DNA from: Phlebotomus papatasi
Lineage: Eukaryota > Arthropoda > Insecta > Diptera > Psychodidae
Direction of reading: 5' to 3'
Assembly: GCF_024763615.1 (NCBI RefSeq)
Contig: NC_077225.1
Location: 1,984,001 to 2,048,000 of the forward strand
DNA length: 64,000 nt
Shown: in pieces, positions 20,964-32,772 of the stretch
Layout of the letters: each line of letters starts with the position of its first letter
Position numbering within the stretch: position 1 is the first letter of the stretch
Notes under the pieces: generated by a model
Database searches by the model: none
Seen by the model: only the letters and a program-made list of their open reading frames with translations
Told to the model about the DNA's origin: nothing
Translations under genes and position numbers: made by a program

Positions 20964-23900
20964 ATGGACACAAAGGCCATAATTGAGTTCCAACTCTCAA
21001 TAGTCTCCTCAATTGTTAAATTGGGAGACAACTTCTCCAAAGAAGGTCCAACAAGGAGAAGGAAGAGAGGAGAAGCATACTACACTGAAAAAATCAAAAT
21101 ACTTGAAGATTTGTGGAATAGTTTTCAAGAATATCACGTTGAACTCAACAAAACTCTCGAACCGACACATGAATACATAACCTCAAACACATTTGTGCAA
21201 ACTCAAGAAAAATACAAGAAAACAAAAGCTCTCATTGAAAATGCCAAGTTAAAAGACTTCATTGAGAATCCAAAGCCAGTACCCTCACCACTGGCAATCA
21301 ACAATCCAGATCTCAACCATGAGAAATCTGAAACTTCAGCAACCAACAATGATAATCCAAATCCAGAATCACTAAATCAAGGACACCAACCAGCAGGTGA
21401 TCAAAAAATTGCGTCTCGGCTGAGAGCAATTTTAGCTATGATCAATAGCGATGAAGTGCAGTCATCAGACACCGAAAACGATGACGCACCTCCAACAACA
21501 CGGCAACGACCAAACGTACCTAAGTTGCCACCAATACAAATCAAAACATTCACTGGAAATGAGAAGGACTGGCAGCCTTTCATTGAAATGTTTAACAGTA
21601 TAATTCATAGCAATAAAACACTAAGCAATGTAGAAAAATTGCGCTACTTGCTATCTTACACTGACTCACATCCAAAAAAGCTGATCGAGCGTCTTGCACT
21701 GACTAACGCCAATTATGAGAGTGCACTGACCATACTCAAAGAACGATATGAAAACAAAAGAGCCATGGTCAGCTCATATGTCAATACAATCGTGACACAT
21801 AAAAAAATGAGAGCTGGATCAGCTGAGGACGCTATTTGCTTACATGACACTATCAAGTCATGTGTGGCTGGATTGAAAAATCTACAATACAATGTAGAAA
21901 ACTGGGATCCAATACTATTAGCCATCGTAACATCAAAGTTCGATTCTGCTACAAATCAGGCCTTCGAAGAAAGCCTCAATGACATTACAGAGGTACCAAC
22001 AATGTCCTCTGTACTAATATTTCTGGTTAAAAGATTCAGAATTTTACGCGCAATACCACGAGAAAATAAAGAAATCAAGAAAGAAGATAAAAGACAATCT
22101 TATTACACCAACTCAAAAGAAAACTGCACCAAATGCAAAGGTGCACACCCCATCATAAAGTGTGAGGAATTCAAGAAATTATCTGTTTATGACAGAAATA
22201 AACACGTGAAAGAACACAACCTTTGCAGGAATTGTCTTTGGCATGACAAATCTGACGAATGCAAAAGCACAAAAAGGTGCCTCACATGCAACAAGGCACA
22301 CCACATTATGCTACACTTTGATAAGAAAGATAACAAGAAGGACAATGGGAAAATCCAAGACAAAAAATCTAACTCCAAAAGCCATTACGTCAACGCAAAT
22401 AAGGATGACAGTGCATCAGAAGATTCTGATGAAGAAATCATTGCTCTTCATACTACAAGCAGTGCTATCATCCTTCCCACAGCAATAATCAAGGCGCGTG
22501 GCAAAGATGGCCAGTGGCATCCACTTAGAGCTCTACTGGACACAGGATCCCAAGATAGCTTCATCTCAGAAAACGCAGCCCAAAGTCTCAATCTTCCAAG
22601 AACCAAAGTGAGCACAAACATAAAAGGAATTGGAGAAGTACATGCAGCAACGTGCAAATCCACAATCGAACTATATATTTCTCCAAGATTCGAATCAAAA
22701 TTCAAGGCATCAACAAAGGCATTTATAATGCCAAAACTTACATCGCTACTTCCAAGCAACACCATAAAAACTTCGTTTAACCCTCAACAATATAAAAACT
22801 TACCATTGGCAGATCCGACATACAATATACCTGGTAACATTGACCTAATCCTAGGAGCGAATGTCTATGCAGCTATACTAAAGCCTGATATAAACAAAGA
22901 AGAGAATGGGCTCATGGCTCAAAATACAAAGCTTGGATGGATTATCTTGGGAAAAACCACTAACGTCACAACTCAAAAGGAAGTAATCAGCATGGTATCT
23001 CTAGCAGAAATTGACAAAACGCTTAGAGATTTCTGGGAGATCGACGTTGCAAACAATACTACTGAAGATTTACAAGAAGAATGTGAACTTCATTTCAAAG
23101 ACACGCACACCAGACTGGAAAATGGCAGATATCAAGTAAGGCTTCCATTCAAGAAAGAGACTGAAATGAAACTTGGAGACTCAAGAAGCCAAGCACTTGC
23201 TAGATTTCTATCAATGGAACGTAAATTCGCAACAAATTCAGAGCTAAAACAAGAATACGCCAAATTCATGAACGAATACGAAGAACTAGGACATATGACC
23301 ATGGTACCAAACTACATTGGGTCACCTCATAATGTATACTACTTACCACATCATGCAGTGTTCAAAATGGAGAGCACAACGACAAAGACAAGAGTCGTCT
23401 TCGACGCATCTTGCAAAAGCTCTTCTGGAATATCACTAAACAACATACTTCACACCGGTCCAAAAATCCAGCAAGATCTGACACAGATACTTACAAGATG
23501 GCGAAAATATTCTATTGTATGCACAGCAGATGTAGAAAAAATGTTCCGTCAAATAAATCTCCACGAAGATGATCGAAACTACCATCGCATCTTATGGCGA
23601 GACAACACCAGAGAAGCCGTGAAAGAATATCAACTGAATACCGTAACTTACGGCACAGGCCCAGCTACATACTTGTCAGTGAGAGTTCTGAAACAACTAG
23701 CCATAGATGAAGGTGATAAGTATCCCAAGGCCGCAAAAATTCTTCAACAAGATTTCTACGTGGATGACATGCTAACAGGCGCTCATTCGCAGGAAGAAGC
23801 AGAAGAAATATATATCCAAATCACCAAGCTCATGGCGCTTGGCCAAATGAACATACGAAAATGGACAAGCAATTCAATGGAGCTAATGCAGAAATTTCCA

Positions 23901-26900
23901 GAGGAGTCTCGAGAAAAGGGTATCATCCAAATAAAAGAAGACGAGACAATAAAGCCATTAGGAATCCATTGGAGTCCAACAAGGGATGAATTCCAATACA
24001 CAATAAAGTTCTCACATGACAAGCTGTGGACAAAGCGCGGAATATTATCCAAAATCGCCTCGATTTTCGATCCAACAGGCTGGCTTGCACCGACAATCCT
24101 ACGCGCAAAAATAATGATGCAAGCATTGTGGAAGGAAAACATTGGATGGGACGAAAAACCCTCACAAACGTTCATCAAACACTGGATAGAATTCTGCGAA
24201 GACATCATCAATATACAGAAAGTACGTATTCCTAGATGGACTGGGTACAAACCAGGAGCGACCATAGAACTTCATGGTTTCTCAGATGCATCGAGACTAG
24301 CATACGCTGCTTGCGTATATGTTCGCATCATCTACAAAAACACAGTCACAATCTCACTAATAGCAGCCAAAACCAGAGTTGAGCCAATTAAAGGAAATAT
24401 TACTATTCCTAGAATGGAGTTATGCGGAGCAGTACTTCTCGCAAACCTAATGAAAATTACAGAAGAGGCTTTAGACGTGAAGATCAGCAAAAAATATGCA
24501 TGGTGTGATAGTCAAATCACACTTGCATGGATCGATAAGGACCCATCAACTTGGCAGACATACATTGCAAATCGGGTCAATAAAATTCATCAATGCACTC
24601 CAAGAGAAATTTGGAATTACATTGCCTCAGACGAAAACCCGGCAGATATTGCTTCGCGAGGTATCACAGCAGATGCCCTTGTAGGCTGCAAGCTGTGGTG
24701 GCGGGGGCCAAGATGGCTACGCCATGACGAAGAAGAATGGCCAGTTAATAATCAAGATGAAGCATTATTAGAGCTTGAAAAAACTATGATGAAAGCAAAC
24801 AACAGTCCATTCTCCCTAGCAATTTTCACCGATAAGGGAGCAGAGGAAGAAATTGGCAACAACAATTGGTTCGCAGAAGATCCAAATGAATGTGATTGGG
24901 CAAACAGAGTCCTAGAAAAATTGTCCTCATTCCAAAAAATGGTTACCACATTTGCTTATTGGAGGAGATATATAACAAACTGCCAAAGAAAAACACGAAA
25001 AGAAGAGAAAATCACTGGAGAGCTGAGCGTTAAGGAAAGGGAAGATGCGAGGCTGAAGGTGATCAAAATCATTCAAGCCATTCATTTCGCAGATGAAATA
25101 AAAGCAATCGAAAACTCCAAACCAATCTCGGTCAAAAGTAAACTAAAAAACCTAAATCCAATACTGCAAAACGGAATACTAAGAGTTGGGGGAAGAATAC
25201 AAAATTCCCACTTGCCAACGAATCACAAAAATCCCATCATACTTCCAAAATGTCATATGACCGACTTAATCATAAGGGAGACTCACATGGATGTACTTCA
25301 TGGGGGACCACAACTCACCCTAAACCAACTTCGAACTGAGTATTGGATAATCAAAGGAAAATCCTACATCAAGGCAATTCTAAACAAGTGTTTGAACTGC
25401 GCAAAACAGAAGAAAGAAATGTTAAGCCAGATGATGGGAGATCTACCAGCATCCAGAGTTACACCAGCGCCACCCTTCTCGAGATGTGGTGTAGACTACG
25501 CAGGACCCATCATGACCCGAAGGAATAAGGGAAGAGGGAGAGGTTCTGAAAAATCATACTTAGAAATATTTGTGTGCCTGGTAACCAAGGCAATCCACAT
25601 TGAGGTAGTAACAGAGCTTACCACAGAAGCCTTTTTAGCTGCACTAAAAAGATTCATGGGGAGAAGAGGAAAGCCGTTAATAATCATGAGTGACAATGGA
25701 ACTAATTTTGTCGGACCTCAATGCAGTCTCGATAAAGAAATGCAACAAACCATCAAAGAGTCTTCAAAAGCAGCTGCCATACAATTAACAAAACAAGGCA
25801 TAACGTGGAAATTTATACCTCCGGGTGCTCCACACTTCGGAGGATTGTGGGAAGCCGCCGTAAAGAGCATCAAATATCACATCCTCAGAACAGTAGGCCT
25901 CACACAACTCACCTACGAGGAACTCACAACTCTTCTAGCGCAAGTGGAAGCTTGTGTCAATTCTAGACCTCTAACGGAATTGTCAAATGATCCTGAGGAC
26001 ATCGAAGCCTTAACTCCAGGACACTTCCTAATTGGCAGAGCCATTACCAGTCCACCACAACAGGATATCCCCGAAAACAATCCTATTAATCGCTGGAGAA
26101 TGATAACCAAATTCAACCAGCAGATATGGAAACGATGGTCCAGAGAATATTTATGCACATTACAACAAAGAACCAAATGGCAAAATAAGATGGAATGCCC
26201 AAAGATAAGAGATCTTGTACTCTTGAGGGAAGATAATCTACCACCACTCAACTGGCCTCTTGCTCGCATAATAGAACTACACCCAGGAAGAGATGGACTA
26301 ACAAGAGTGGTAACAATTCGACTGAAAGGTAACAAAACAAAGCAAGCTCCAATCCATAAGTTAGCCAGACTACCAATATCCACAGCACAAGAGTCAAATA
26401 ATGAAGCTTCAATTCCTGATGATGGTGAAGCAATTACAACCTCTACTCCACAGCCAACTACTTCAAAAGGTAGAAGTAGTACTCAACGAGAAAAACAACA
26501 AACAGTTGCTAGACGTCCAACAACGAGATCTTGTACCAAGGCACTGTTGCTCACAATCCTACAAATAATGTTAATGCTGACAACAGTCTTCGCCTCAAAT
26601 TTTACAATCCATTCACCAGATTCTGGATTATACATCGAGAAATTGGGATCAGCTCACTTAAGCAGAGGAAAATTGAGACTGGACTTAGCATTCTCCAAGC
26701 AAGAACTCATAAGGGAAAGGGCAACCATCCTGCAGGTCTGGAACAAGACTTCAAGTCAATGCACTGAAACAAAGAAAATTGCAGAAACTTCTCATTGCGA
26801 GATTCTCATACAACATATGGCACATGAGAGAAACATAATTTTGGATCAAATAAGTGAACTAATTAACTACGATACAAAAAAGGTTACAACAAACAAGCGC

Positions 26901-28382
26901 ACAAAAAGAGGAATGTTTGGAAAATTAGTAAACTTCATATTTGGCAGTGATGAAGATGATCTCTACACTCACCTAGATGCATTGGGTCACAACTACAATG
27001 CATTACTGCAAACAATGAATCAACAAACACTACTGCTAAATACCCGAATATCTCAATCAAACACTATAGTCGAGAATAAGCTTAGACTATTCAACGAGCG
27101 TGTTGATATTCTCACTCAAGCAATCAAGGAAATGCAAGCTAATAGTTTACGCATTGATCAAAACCAACTAGAAATTCGAATGTTAAGTGCCTACATGGGT
27201 GCCAACAATTACTACTTGGAGATAAAAGAAAGGTACAGCGCCCTTCTACAAGCCTTAAATGAGAAAACAAATGGGATAGAGCTAATCAGTAAGGAACAAT
27301 TACAAGATACAATAGATAAAGCTCATAAAAAATTAGGGCCTGGGTTGATAATCTCCGATCATAGTCTCAAGACAGCGAAATACAAAGTCACAGAAGACAA
27401 TATTACTGTTCACATATACTTTGACATCATGGAGTCCACCACCTACGAATTAATACACGTGATCGCAATCCCAAAACATCTTTACAATGACACGTATCTA
27501 TTACGAGACATCGAGAATTCACTACTAGGAGTGGATTATCATAATCAAAAGTATTTCATCATGAACGATGAAGATCTCAGAAGCTGCAAAATTCTTACCC
27601 AAGGAAATCACATGTGCAAGACAGACATCGTATACAACATCCCAGATCGTCCATCATGTGTACTAGATGAAATCTTCAGACGACATCAAGGTGAAGAGTG
27701 TGTCACAAAGAAAGTGACTGTTCAGGATGTAATCTGGAAAAAGTTAAACACCGAGAACACCTGGTTCTACATGACTGAAAAACCGATATCAGTAGCAGTG
27801 CTCTGTAGCGGGTTTCGGGAAGAAACACTCATCAACGGTTCAGGAATTCTCCACGTAAAGCGTGACTGCTTTGTGAAAACTAAAGCATTAACGCTACGAT
27901 CAAGTTACACCATGGAACTTCAAGTACAAGCAACCTATAATCAACCAATCATCTTTCCTGATTTCAATATGACAGAGCTAGTACATCAACATCCCATTAT
28001 CCTGAGAAGCTCATCAATCATCAAAGGATCAGAAGATATATTCGCCAAGGCTGCTACTCCAGTTCCCACTGTAATGACAATGGAGGTACAACCGATACCC
28101 AAGCACACCTCATATACCATATCAGCGATAATCGTCGTAATCATTCTACTAGTCATCACTTGGAAGACCAGAGCACATTGGTGGCCATTCATCAAGAATA
28201 ACGTCTGCAGCTCAGAAACAAAGGATATCGAAAAGGGAAATCAGCAGACAAATCAGAAAGAAAAATTGGATCCACCACTGGCTCAGCGACTTCGGCAGAT
28301 CTTGAACAAAGAAGAACCCACGCAACAGAATACTGTGGGCCCCCAAGATGTTCAGGATGAACATGAATATCAACCTATTTAA
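20964..28382 (+). CDS. gag-pol-env: gag-pol-env single-frame polyprotein of BEL/Pao element G
   Basis: An uninterrupted 2,472-codon frame from ATG 20964. Order: BEL/Pao Gag (KTFTGNEKDWQPFIEMF, about residue 195); cysteine/histidine knuckles (CTKCKGAHPIIKC, CRNCLWHDKSDEC); protease LLDTGSQDSFIS (about 523); RT FYVDDMLTG (about 931); RNase H LHGFSDASRLAYAACVYV (about 1103); integrase GVDYAGPI (about 1509) and SDNGTNFVGP (about 1575). Without a stop it continues into an env-like part: hydrophobic leader ALLLTILQIMLMLTTVFA (about 1858), furin-type RTKR followed by GMFGKLVNFIFGS (about 1980), a heptad-rich stretch, several N-glycosylation motifs, and a membrane segment ISAIIVVIILLVITW (about 2390). 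The furin-plus-fusion arrangement is that of insect errantivirus and baculovirus F-type proteins. The last 11 codons lie in the 3' LTR. Confidence 0.93.
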   Translation: MDTKAIIEFQLSIVSSIVKLGDNFSKEGPTRRRKRGEAYYTEKIKILEDLWNSFQEYHVELNKTLEPTHEYITSNTFVQTQEKYKKTKALIENAKLKDFIENPKPVPSPLAINNPDLNHEKSETSATNNDNPNPESLNQGHQPAGDQKIASRLRAILAMINSDEVQSSDTENDDAPPTTRQRPNVPKLPPIQIKTFTGNEKDWQPFIEMFNSIIHSNKTLSNVEKLRYLLSYTDSHPKKLIERLALTNANYESALTILKERYENKRAMVSSYVNTIVTHKKMRAGSAEDAICLHDTIKSCVAGLKNLQYNVENWDPILLAIVTSKFDSATNQAFEESLNDITEVPTMSSVLIFLVKRFRILRAIPRENKEIKKEDKRQSYYTNSKENCTKCKGAHPIIKCEEFKKLSVYDRNKHVKEHNLCRNCLWHDKSDECKSTKRCLTCNKAHHIMLHFDKKDNKKDNGKIQDKKSNSKSHYVNANKDDSASEDSDEEIIALHTTSSAIILPTAIIKARGKDGQWHPLRALLDTGSQDSFISENAAQSLNLPRTKVSTNIKGIGEVHAATCKSTIELYISPRFESKFKASTKAFIMPKLTSLLPSNTIKTSFNPQQYKNLPLADPTYNIPGNIDLILGANVYAAILKPDINKEENGLMAQNTKLGWIILGKTTNVTTQKEVISMVSLAEIDKTLRDFWEIDVANNTTEDLQEECELHFKDTHTRLENGRYQVRLPFKKETEMKLGDSRSQALARFLSMERKFATNSELKQEYAKFMNEYEELGHMTMVPNYIGSPHNVYYLPHHAVFKMESTTTKTRVVFDASCKSSSGISLNNILHTGPKIQQDLTQILTRWRKYSIVCTADVEKMFRQINLHEDDRNYHRILWRDNTREAVKEYQLNTVTYGTGPATYLSVRVLKQLAIDEGDKYPKAAKILQQDFYVDDMLTGAHSQEEAEEIYIQITKLMALGQMNIRKWTSNSMELMQKFPEESREKGIIQIKEDETIKPLGIHWSPTRDEFQYTIKFSHDKLWTKRGILSKIASIFDPTGWLAPTILRAKIMMQALWKENIGWDEKPSQTFIKHWIEFCEDIINIQKVRIPRWTGYKPGATIELHGFSDASRLAYAACVYVRIIYKNTVTISLIAAKTRVEPIKGNITIPRMELCGAVLLANLMKITEEALDVKISKKYAWCDSQITLAWIDKDPSTWQTYIANRVNKIHQCTPREIWNYIASDENPADIASRGITADALVGCKLWWRGPRWLRHDEEEWPVNNQDEALLELEKTMMKANNSPFSLAIFTDKGAEEEIGNNNWFAEDPNECDWANRVLEKLSSFQKMVTTFAYWRRYITNCQRKTRKEEKITGELSVKEREDARLKVIKIIQAIHFADEIKAIENSKPISVKSKLKNLNPILQNGILRVGGRIQNSHLPTNHKNPIILPKCHMTDLIIRETHMDVLHGGPQLTLNQLRTEYWIIKGKSYIKAILNKCLNCAKQKKEMLSQMMGDLPASRVTPAPPFSRCGVDYAGPIMTRRNKGRGRGSEKSYLEIFVCLVTKAIHIEVVTELTTEAFLAALKRFMGRRGKPLIIMSDNGTNFVGPQCSLDKEMQQTIKESSKAAAIQLTKQGITWKFIPPGAPHFGGLWEAAVKSIKYHILRTVGLTQLTYEELTTLLAQVEACVNSRPLTELSNDPEDIEALTPGHFLIGRAITSPPQQDIPENNPINRWRMITKFNQQIWKRWSREYLCTLQQRTKWQNKMECPKIRDLVLLREDNLPPLNWPLARIIELHPGRDGLTRVVTIRLKGNKTKQAPIHKLARLPISTAQESNNEASIPDDGEAITTSTPQPTTSKGRSSTQREKQQTVARRPTTRSCTKALLLTILQIMLMLTTVFASNFTIHSPDSGLYIEKLGSAHLSRGKLRLDLAFSKQELIRERATILQVWNKTSSQCTETKKIAETSHCEILIQHMAHERNIILDQISELINYDTKKVTTNKRTKRGMFGKLVNFIFGSDEDDLYTHLDALGHNYNALLQTMNQQTLLLNTRISQSNTIVENKLRLFNERVDILTQAIKEMQANSLRIDQNQLEIRMLSAYMGANNYYLEIKERYSALLQALNEKTNGIELISKEQLQDTIDKAHKKLGPGLIISDHSLKTAKYKVTEDNITVHIYFDIMESTTYELIHVIAIPKHLYNDTYLLRDIENSLLGVDYHNQKYFIMNDEDLRSCKILTQGNHMCKTDIVYNIPDRPSCVLDEIFRRHQGEECVTKKVTVQDVIWKKLNTENTWFYMTEKPISVAVLCSGFREETLINGSGILHVKRDCFVKTKALTLRSSYTMELQVQATYNQPIIFPDFNMTELVHQHPIILRSSSIIKGSEDIFAKAATPVPTVMTMEVQPIPKHTSYTISAIIVVIILLVITWKTRAHWWPFIKNNVCSSETKDIEKGNQQTNQKEKLDPPLAQRLRQILNKEEPTQQNTVGPQDVQDEHEYQPI

Positions 28383-31300
28383 ATTATAATTTTAAGGTAC
28401 TAATTCAATATCCCGTGAAGGAGATTATTATTTGTAAGTCCTTCAGACTCTAAAAATAGCATTCATATTTAAAATAGTCAAACTCATACTAATTGCTGAT
28501 CAATTGCAGTCTCCTAGAAAGGGCTAGGAAATCAGCTCAATTACGAGGACTTAAAGGACAAGATCAGTCTCATTGCATTTTTTATATCCTTAATTAATAG
28601 GACAAGGAGACTCGTCCTTTAAGGACCACTAGGATTAGTTAATATTAGGTGAGATTCTTAACAATCTCACCTACTATAATCCTAACAAAATTTCATGTCG
28701 TCCGATCGAGCTCAAACTTGGCCAAAACGTGTTTCAGCACTTCCTGATCACGAATATATATGTGGCTAATTTACGTTCCCGGCCGGCCGTCCGGCCGCTC
28801 TTTGGAGCTTAATAGCTCCTAAACTTAAAAAGATATCGACTTGCGGTTTTCGGCAAAGGTTAAATATCGTATGAAAATTGCAACATGGTGCATTGACCCC
28901 CCACCCCCCACCCCTCCTTCCGCCATTTTGAAGACCCCCCTTTTTTTGTTTTCTCAATAGCTCCGGCCCTATGGCATCGAGCGGGCTCAAATTTTAGTAT
29001 GTTATAGCTGGGCCTTAGAGCTTTCCATCAATACCAAACTTAAGGTCCCCCGACCCCCCTGACCCGAGCTATAAGGGTCCAAAAAAAATTTCTAAAAATG
29101 GCCATAACTCCGGTTCTAATTGTCAGAATTTAAAAAATGAGGGCTTTTTGGAAAGCTCTCGTGAAATGCCACTTCCTCTTCTAACATCGCAAGTTCATAA
29201 AACCACCGCTAGGGGCGCTATTATTAAAAAGAAAATTTTTAAATCTTAAAAGTTAAATAACTCAAAAATTCCTTATGCAATCGGGCTGAAATTTTAGTAT
29301 GTTGTAGCCGTTGATTATACCTATCAAACAAAAAAAACTTAAGTCGATCCATAACCCCTGACCCGAGCTATAAGGGGTCAAAGTTCGAACATTGACCGGC
29401 CTCTATCTCCGGTTCTAATTAACATAGCGACCTAAATTTTACCTTTTTGGTTTCGTCTCGATGAGCACTTTCAGATGGAAGTTCAAAAAGTCACTACAGG
29501 TGGCGCTGTGATAGCGTCAAAATTCATCGAAATTCAAAGTCACTTTTCTCAAAAACGGCATTGTGCAAGTTAATGAAATTTTAGTATGTTGTAGTCCAGT
29601 CTAGGACGTTTCCAAAATGGTGCGTATGTGCGCTGTGGTTTCAATAGAACCGGAGATATGAGGGGTCAAAGTTCACAAAATTCAAAAAATCATATCTCCG
29701 GTTCTATGTGACCGATTTTGATGAATGACGGCTTAAACGAAAGATCTCACCAAATGCTACAACTTTCTAGAACATTTGAACTTCGTGGGACCAACACCAG
29801 GGGCGCCACAGTCAAAAAACGAATTTCAATATCACATAACCTCAATTATCTCGACTGTCGCTAAACCGATTTTGATGATTACTTCGACATAATTGTAGAG
29901 GACATTTGTCTCTACATTTCGTCCATACATCATTTTCCGGTCAGACTACGCTATCACTCCGATTTTGCCGTTTAAGTGTGAAAAAATTGATTTTTCCCAT
30001 AATAACGCTTTGAAATCACTCAGATGCCAATTTGACTGCCTCTACTCCACCAAGACACTTAAAATAGGGTTTTAAATGGAAAGTCCCACAGAATACAACA
30101 ATTCTTTGATATAGTTGAAGTTCAACAAATGACTACTTGGGGAACTCTGGATGAAAAAACGAGTTAAGAAACAAAAAACCTCGATTATCTTGGCTTCTGA
30201 GTAATCGATGAGATCATGTTCTATGGAAAAATTATAGAGAACATTCTGGTCTACATTTCACCCATATAACACTTTTCTGTCAGTTCATCCAAATCCTTGA
30301 TATTTTGGTTTAAATACAAAATTTGTATAATTTCACGAATTTTATTCAAGATAACTGAATGGCGTCTCCCTACTTCAGCTCTAAATCGAATTTGCATGCA
30401 CTCCGAGTTAGCTCACGTTAAGAATCTCACCTACATAAGCCGGTTAGGATTATCTGTCCCTTTTCAAATTACTTTTATCAGTTAATTAGGGTCAAACACA
30501 GAAAATTACTCATTTTTTAACGTCAAAATTTTCATGTTTCTAGGACGAATCCTGGGATGAAATTTATACCAGAACATTTGTAAAAGCTTCAAATCCTAGG
30601 ATTCATCCATAAAATTCAAATAGTATGTATAGTTTTTCTAATATTAATGAAAAGGTTTTTATCATTTATGATATTATGTGCAAAGAAAAGATGAAAAATT
30701 GCACATCTTTTAGGACAAAATTAACGCATTTAGGATCTAAATTAAGGACCTGGACTAACGGCAAATCATTTTTAAACTCCTTAAAAATAGATTTGCCATA
30801 TCAGAATTCAAAATTAGTTAATAGTTTAAGAACTATTAAAGATAAAAGATGAGCTGTTTTCCACCCAAGAATTAGGTCACCCGCAAAAGGTGAAAGACGA
30901 CATGGAAAAATGTAGCAATTCATCAGCAATTTTTGGTAAATAGGAAAATTAAGTTAATGTGTCACCAAAGACACAACAGAAATTATTTAGAAAATATTAA
31001 GTTTTAAGTGGGAAATTTAAAATTGTATAAAAGCTAAAGAAATTGTTAAAATAAATCAGAATGAAAAAGCCAGCTTCAGCAAGAGTTTCACTCAAAACTT
31101 CAGCGGCAGCTACTACAAGTAAGTGCCAAATAATAAGCAGGGCTTAATTATTCTCCTGGACAGGCCTAAGTTCGGCGGCACCATCCCGAGTGCCAACAAG
31201 ACATCGGCCCCAGCTAAAACTTGCCTAACAAGCGGCAGGTGCAGAGAAGCTCTCGTAGAGCTGAATTAGATAGTTGACGAAGGAGGCGCACCACAGCCAA

Positions 31301-31550
31301 GTCAGAAGGGCTAGAAACCCTTCAGATTCCCCGGAGAGGCAGCATCCAGGTTGCCATTTTTCAAGTGGCAGTAATAGCCCTATACTTGAGGCTAGAGGCT
31401 GTCCAATTGTGGACGCCAGGGGAACGACTTATCCGGCAACTATTTAATTACAGCCTCGTGAGCTACGCAAAAGAGCAAGGAGCCTTTCTGAACGTTTCGG
31501 AAAGGATTCTTCCTCTAGGCTAAGCTCTGCTACAAGTCAGGGCTTGGACA
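28349..31550 (+). repeat. 3' LTR of G, interrupted by repeat H2
   Basis: 28349-28646 plus 30463-31550 equals the 5' LTR in length (1,386 bp) and content. It ends with TTGGACA and the target duplication CGTCT follows. Confidence 0.94.
28647..30462 (+). mobile_element. non-coding repeat H2 inserted in the 3' LTR of G
   Basis: About 1,816 bp. It begins with a perfect hairpin (AGGTGAGATT, six-base loop, AATCTCACCT). Near its right end the AATCTCACCT arm recurs within 'ttaagaatctcacctacata', giving an imperfect inverted relation between the ends. Target duplication is at most two bases (TT) and ambiguous. No open frame with protein features was found. Internal blocks include 'ctgacccgagctataaggg' twice and two 'atatctccggttct' blocks. 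The matching copy H1 hosts element G itself. Class unknown. Confidence 0.8.
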
Positions 31551-32561
31551 CGTCTCGATGAGCACTTTCAGATGGAAGTTCAAAAAGTCACCACAGGTGG
31601 CGCTGTGATAGCGTCAAAATTCATCGAAATTCAAAGTCACTTTTCTAAAAAACGGCATTGTGCAAGTTAATGAAATTTTAGTACGTTGTAGTCCAGTCTA
31701 GGACGTTTCCAAAATGGTACGTATGTGCGCTGTGGTTAAAACAGAACCGGAGATATGAGGAGTCAAAGTTCACAAAATTCAAAAAATCATATCTCCGGTT
31801 CTATGTGACCGATTTTGATGAATGAGGGCTTAAACGAAAGATCTCTCTAAATGCTATAACTTTCTGGAATATTTGAACTTCGTGGGACCAACACCAGGGG
31901 CGCCACAGTCAAAAAACCAATTTCAATATCACATAACCTCAATTATCTCGACTGTCGCTAAACCGATTTTGATGATTACTTCGACATAATTGTAGAGGAC
32001 ATTTGTCTCTACATTTCGTCCATACATCATTTTCCGGTCAGACTACGCTATCACTCAGATTTTGCCGTTTAAGTGTGAAAAAATTGATTTTTACCATAAT
32101 AACGCTTTGAAACCACTCAGATGCCAATTTGACTGCCTCTACTCCACCAAGACACTTAAAATAGGGTTTTAAATGGAAAGTCCCACAAAAGACAACAATT
32201 CTTTGATATAGTTGAAGTTCAACAAAAGACTACTTGGGGAACTCTGGATGAAAAGACGAGTTAAGAAACAAAAAACCTCGATTATCTCGGCTTCTGAGTA
32301 ATCGATGGGATCATGTTCTATGGGAAAATTATAGAGTACATTCTGGTCTACATTTCACCCATATATCACTTTTCTGCCAGTTCATCCGAATCCTTGATAT
32401 TTTGGTTTAAATACAAAATTTGTATAATTTCACGAATTTGATTCAAGATAACTGAATGGCGACTCACAATTTCAGCTCTAAATCGAATTTGCATGCACTC
32501 CGAGTTAGCTCACGTTAAGAATCTCACCTACATAAGCCGGTTAGGATTATCTGTCCCTTTT
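31551..32561 (+). repeat. repeat H1, right part
   Basis: Continues H1 after element G: 'cgtctcgatgagcactttca' to 'taggattatctgtccctttt', about 96% like H2 from 29455 to the end by eye. Non-coding. The Maverick-type region follows directly. Confidence 0.87.
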
Positions 32562-32772
32562 AAACACAATTCTTTTTATTTTCACCTCCTTGCCTTTTGT
32601 CTTCTGCATTATACCCCTTTTCATGGTCTATCTTCTTATCAGCGTTGCAATTCCACATTTTGCATTTGATTTGTTTTTCTCACAGCGTTTATTGAGAAAG
32701 AGGGAAAAAAGTGTATATATAGGAGTTGATATTAAATCTCCCCAATATTACTGATGCTTCACCCAAATTGAA

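Larger units (their letters stand above)
18707..31550 (+). mobile_element. BEL/Pao retroelement G with env-like domain and accessory ORF
   Basis: Large LTR element flanked by CGTCT at 18702-18706 and 31551-31555. The LTRs are 1,386 bp, TGTTCAGG...TTGGACA. The 3' copy is 3,202 bp and returns to exactly 1,386 bp when repeat H2 (28647-30462) is subtracted. I noted about six substitutions between LTRs, so the insertion is fairly recent. Without H2 the element is about 11.0 kb. The internal region holds a spliced-looking accessory ORF (from 20140) and one uninterrupted gag-pol-env frame (20964-28382). The combination resembles env-bearing BEL/Pao elements (semotiviruses). Nothing in the main frame looks broken. 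Confidence 0.95.
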
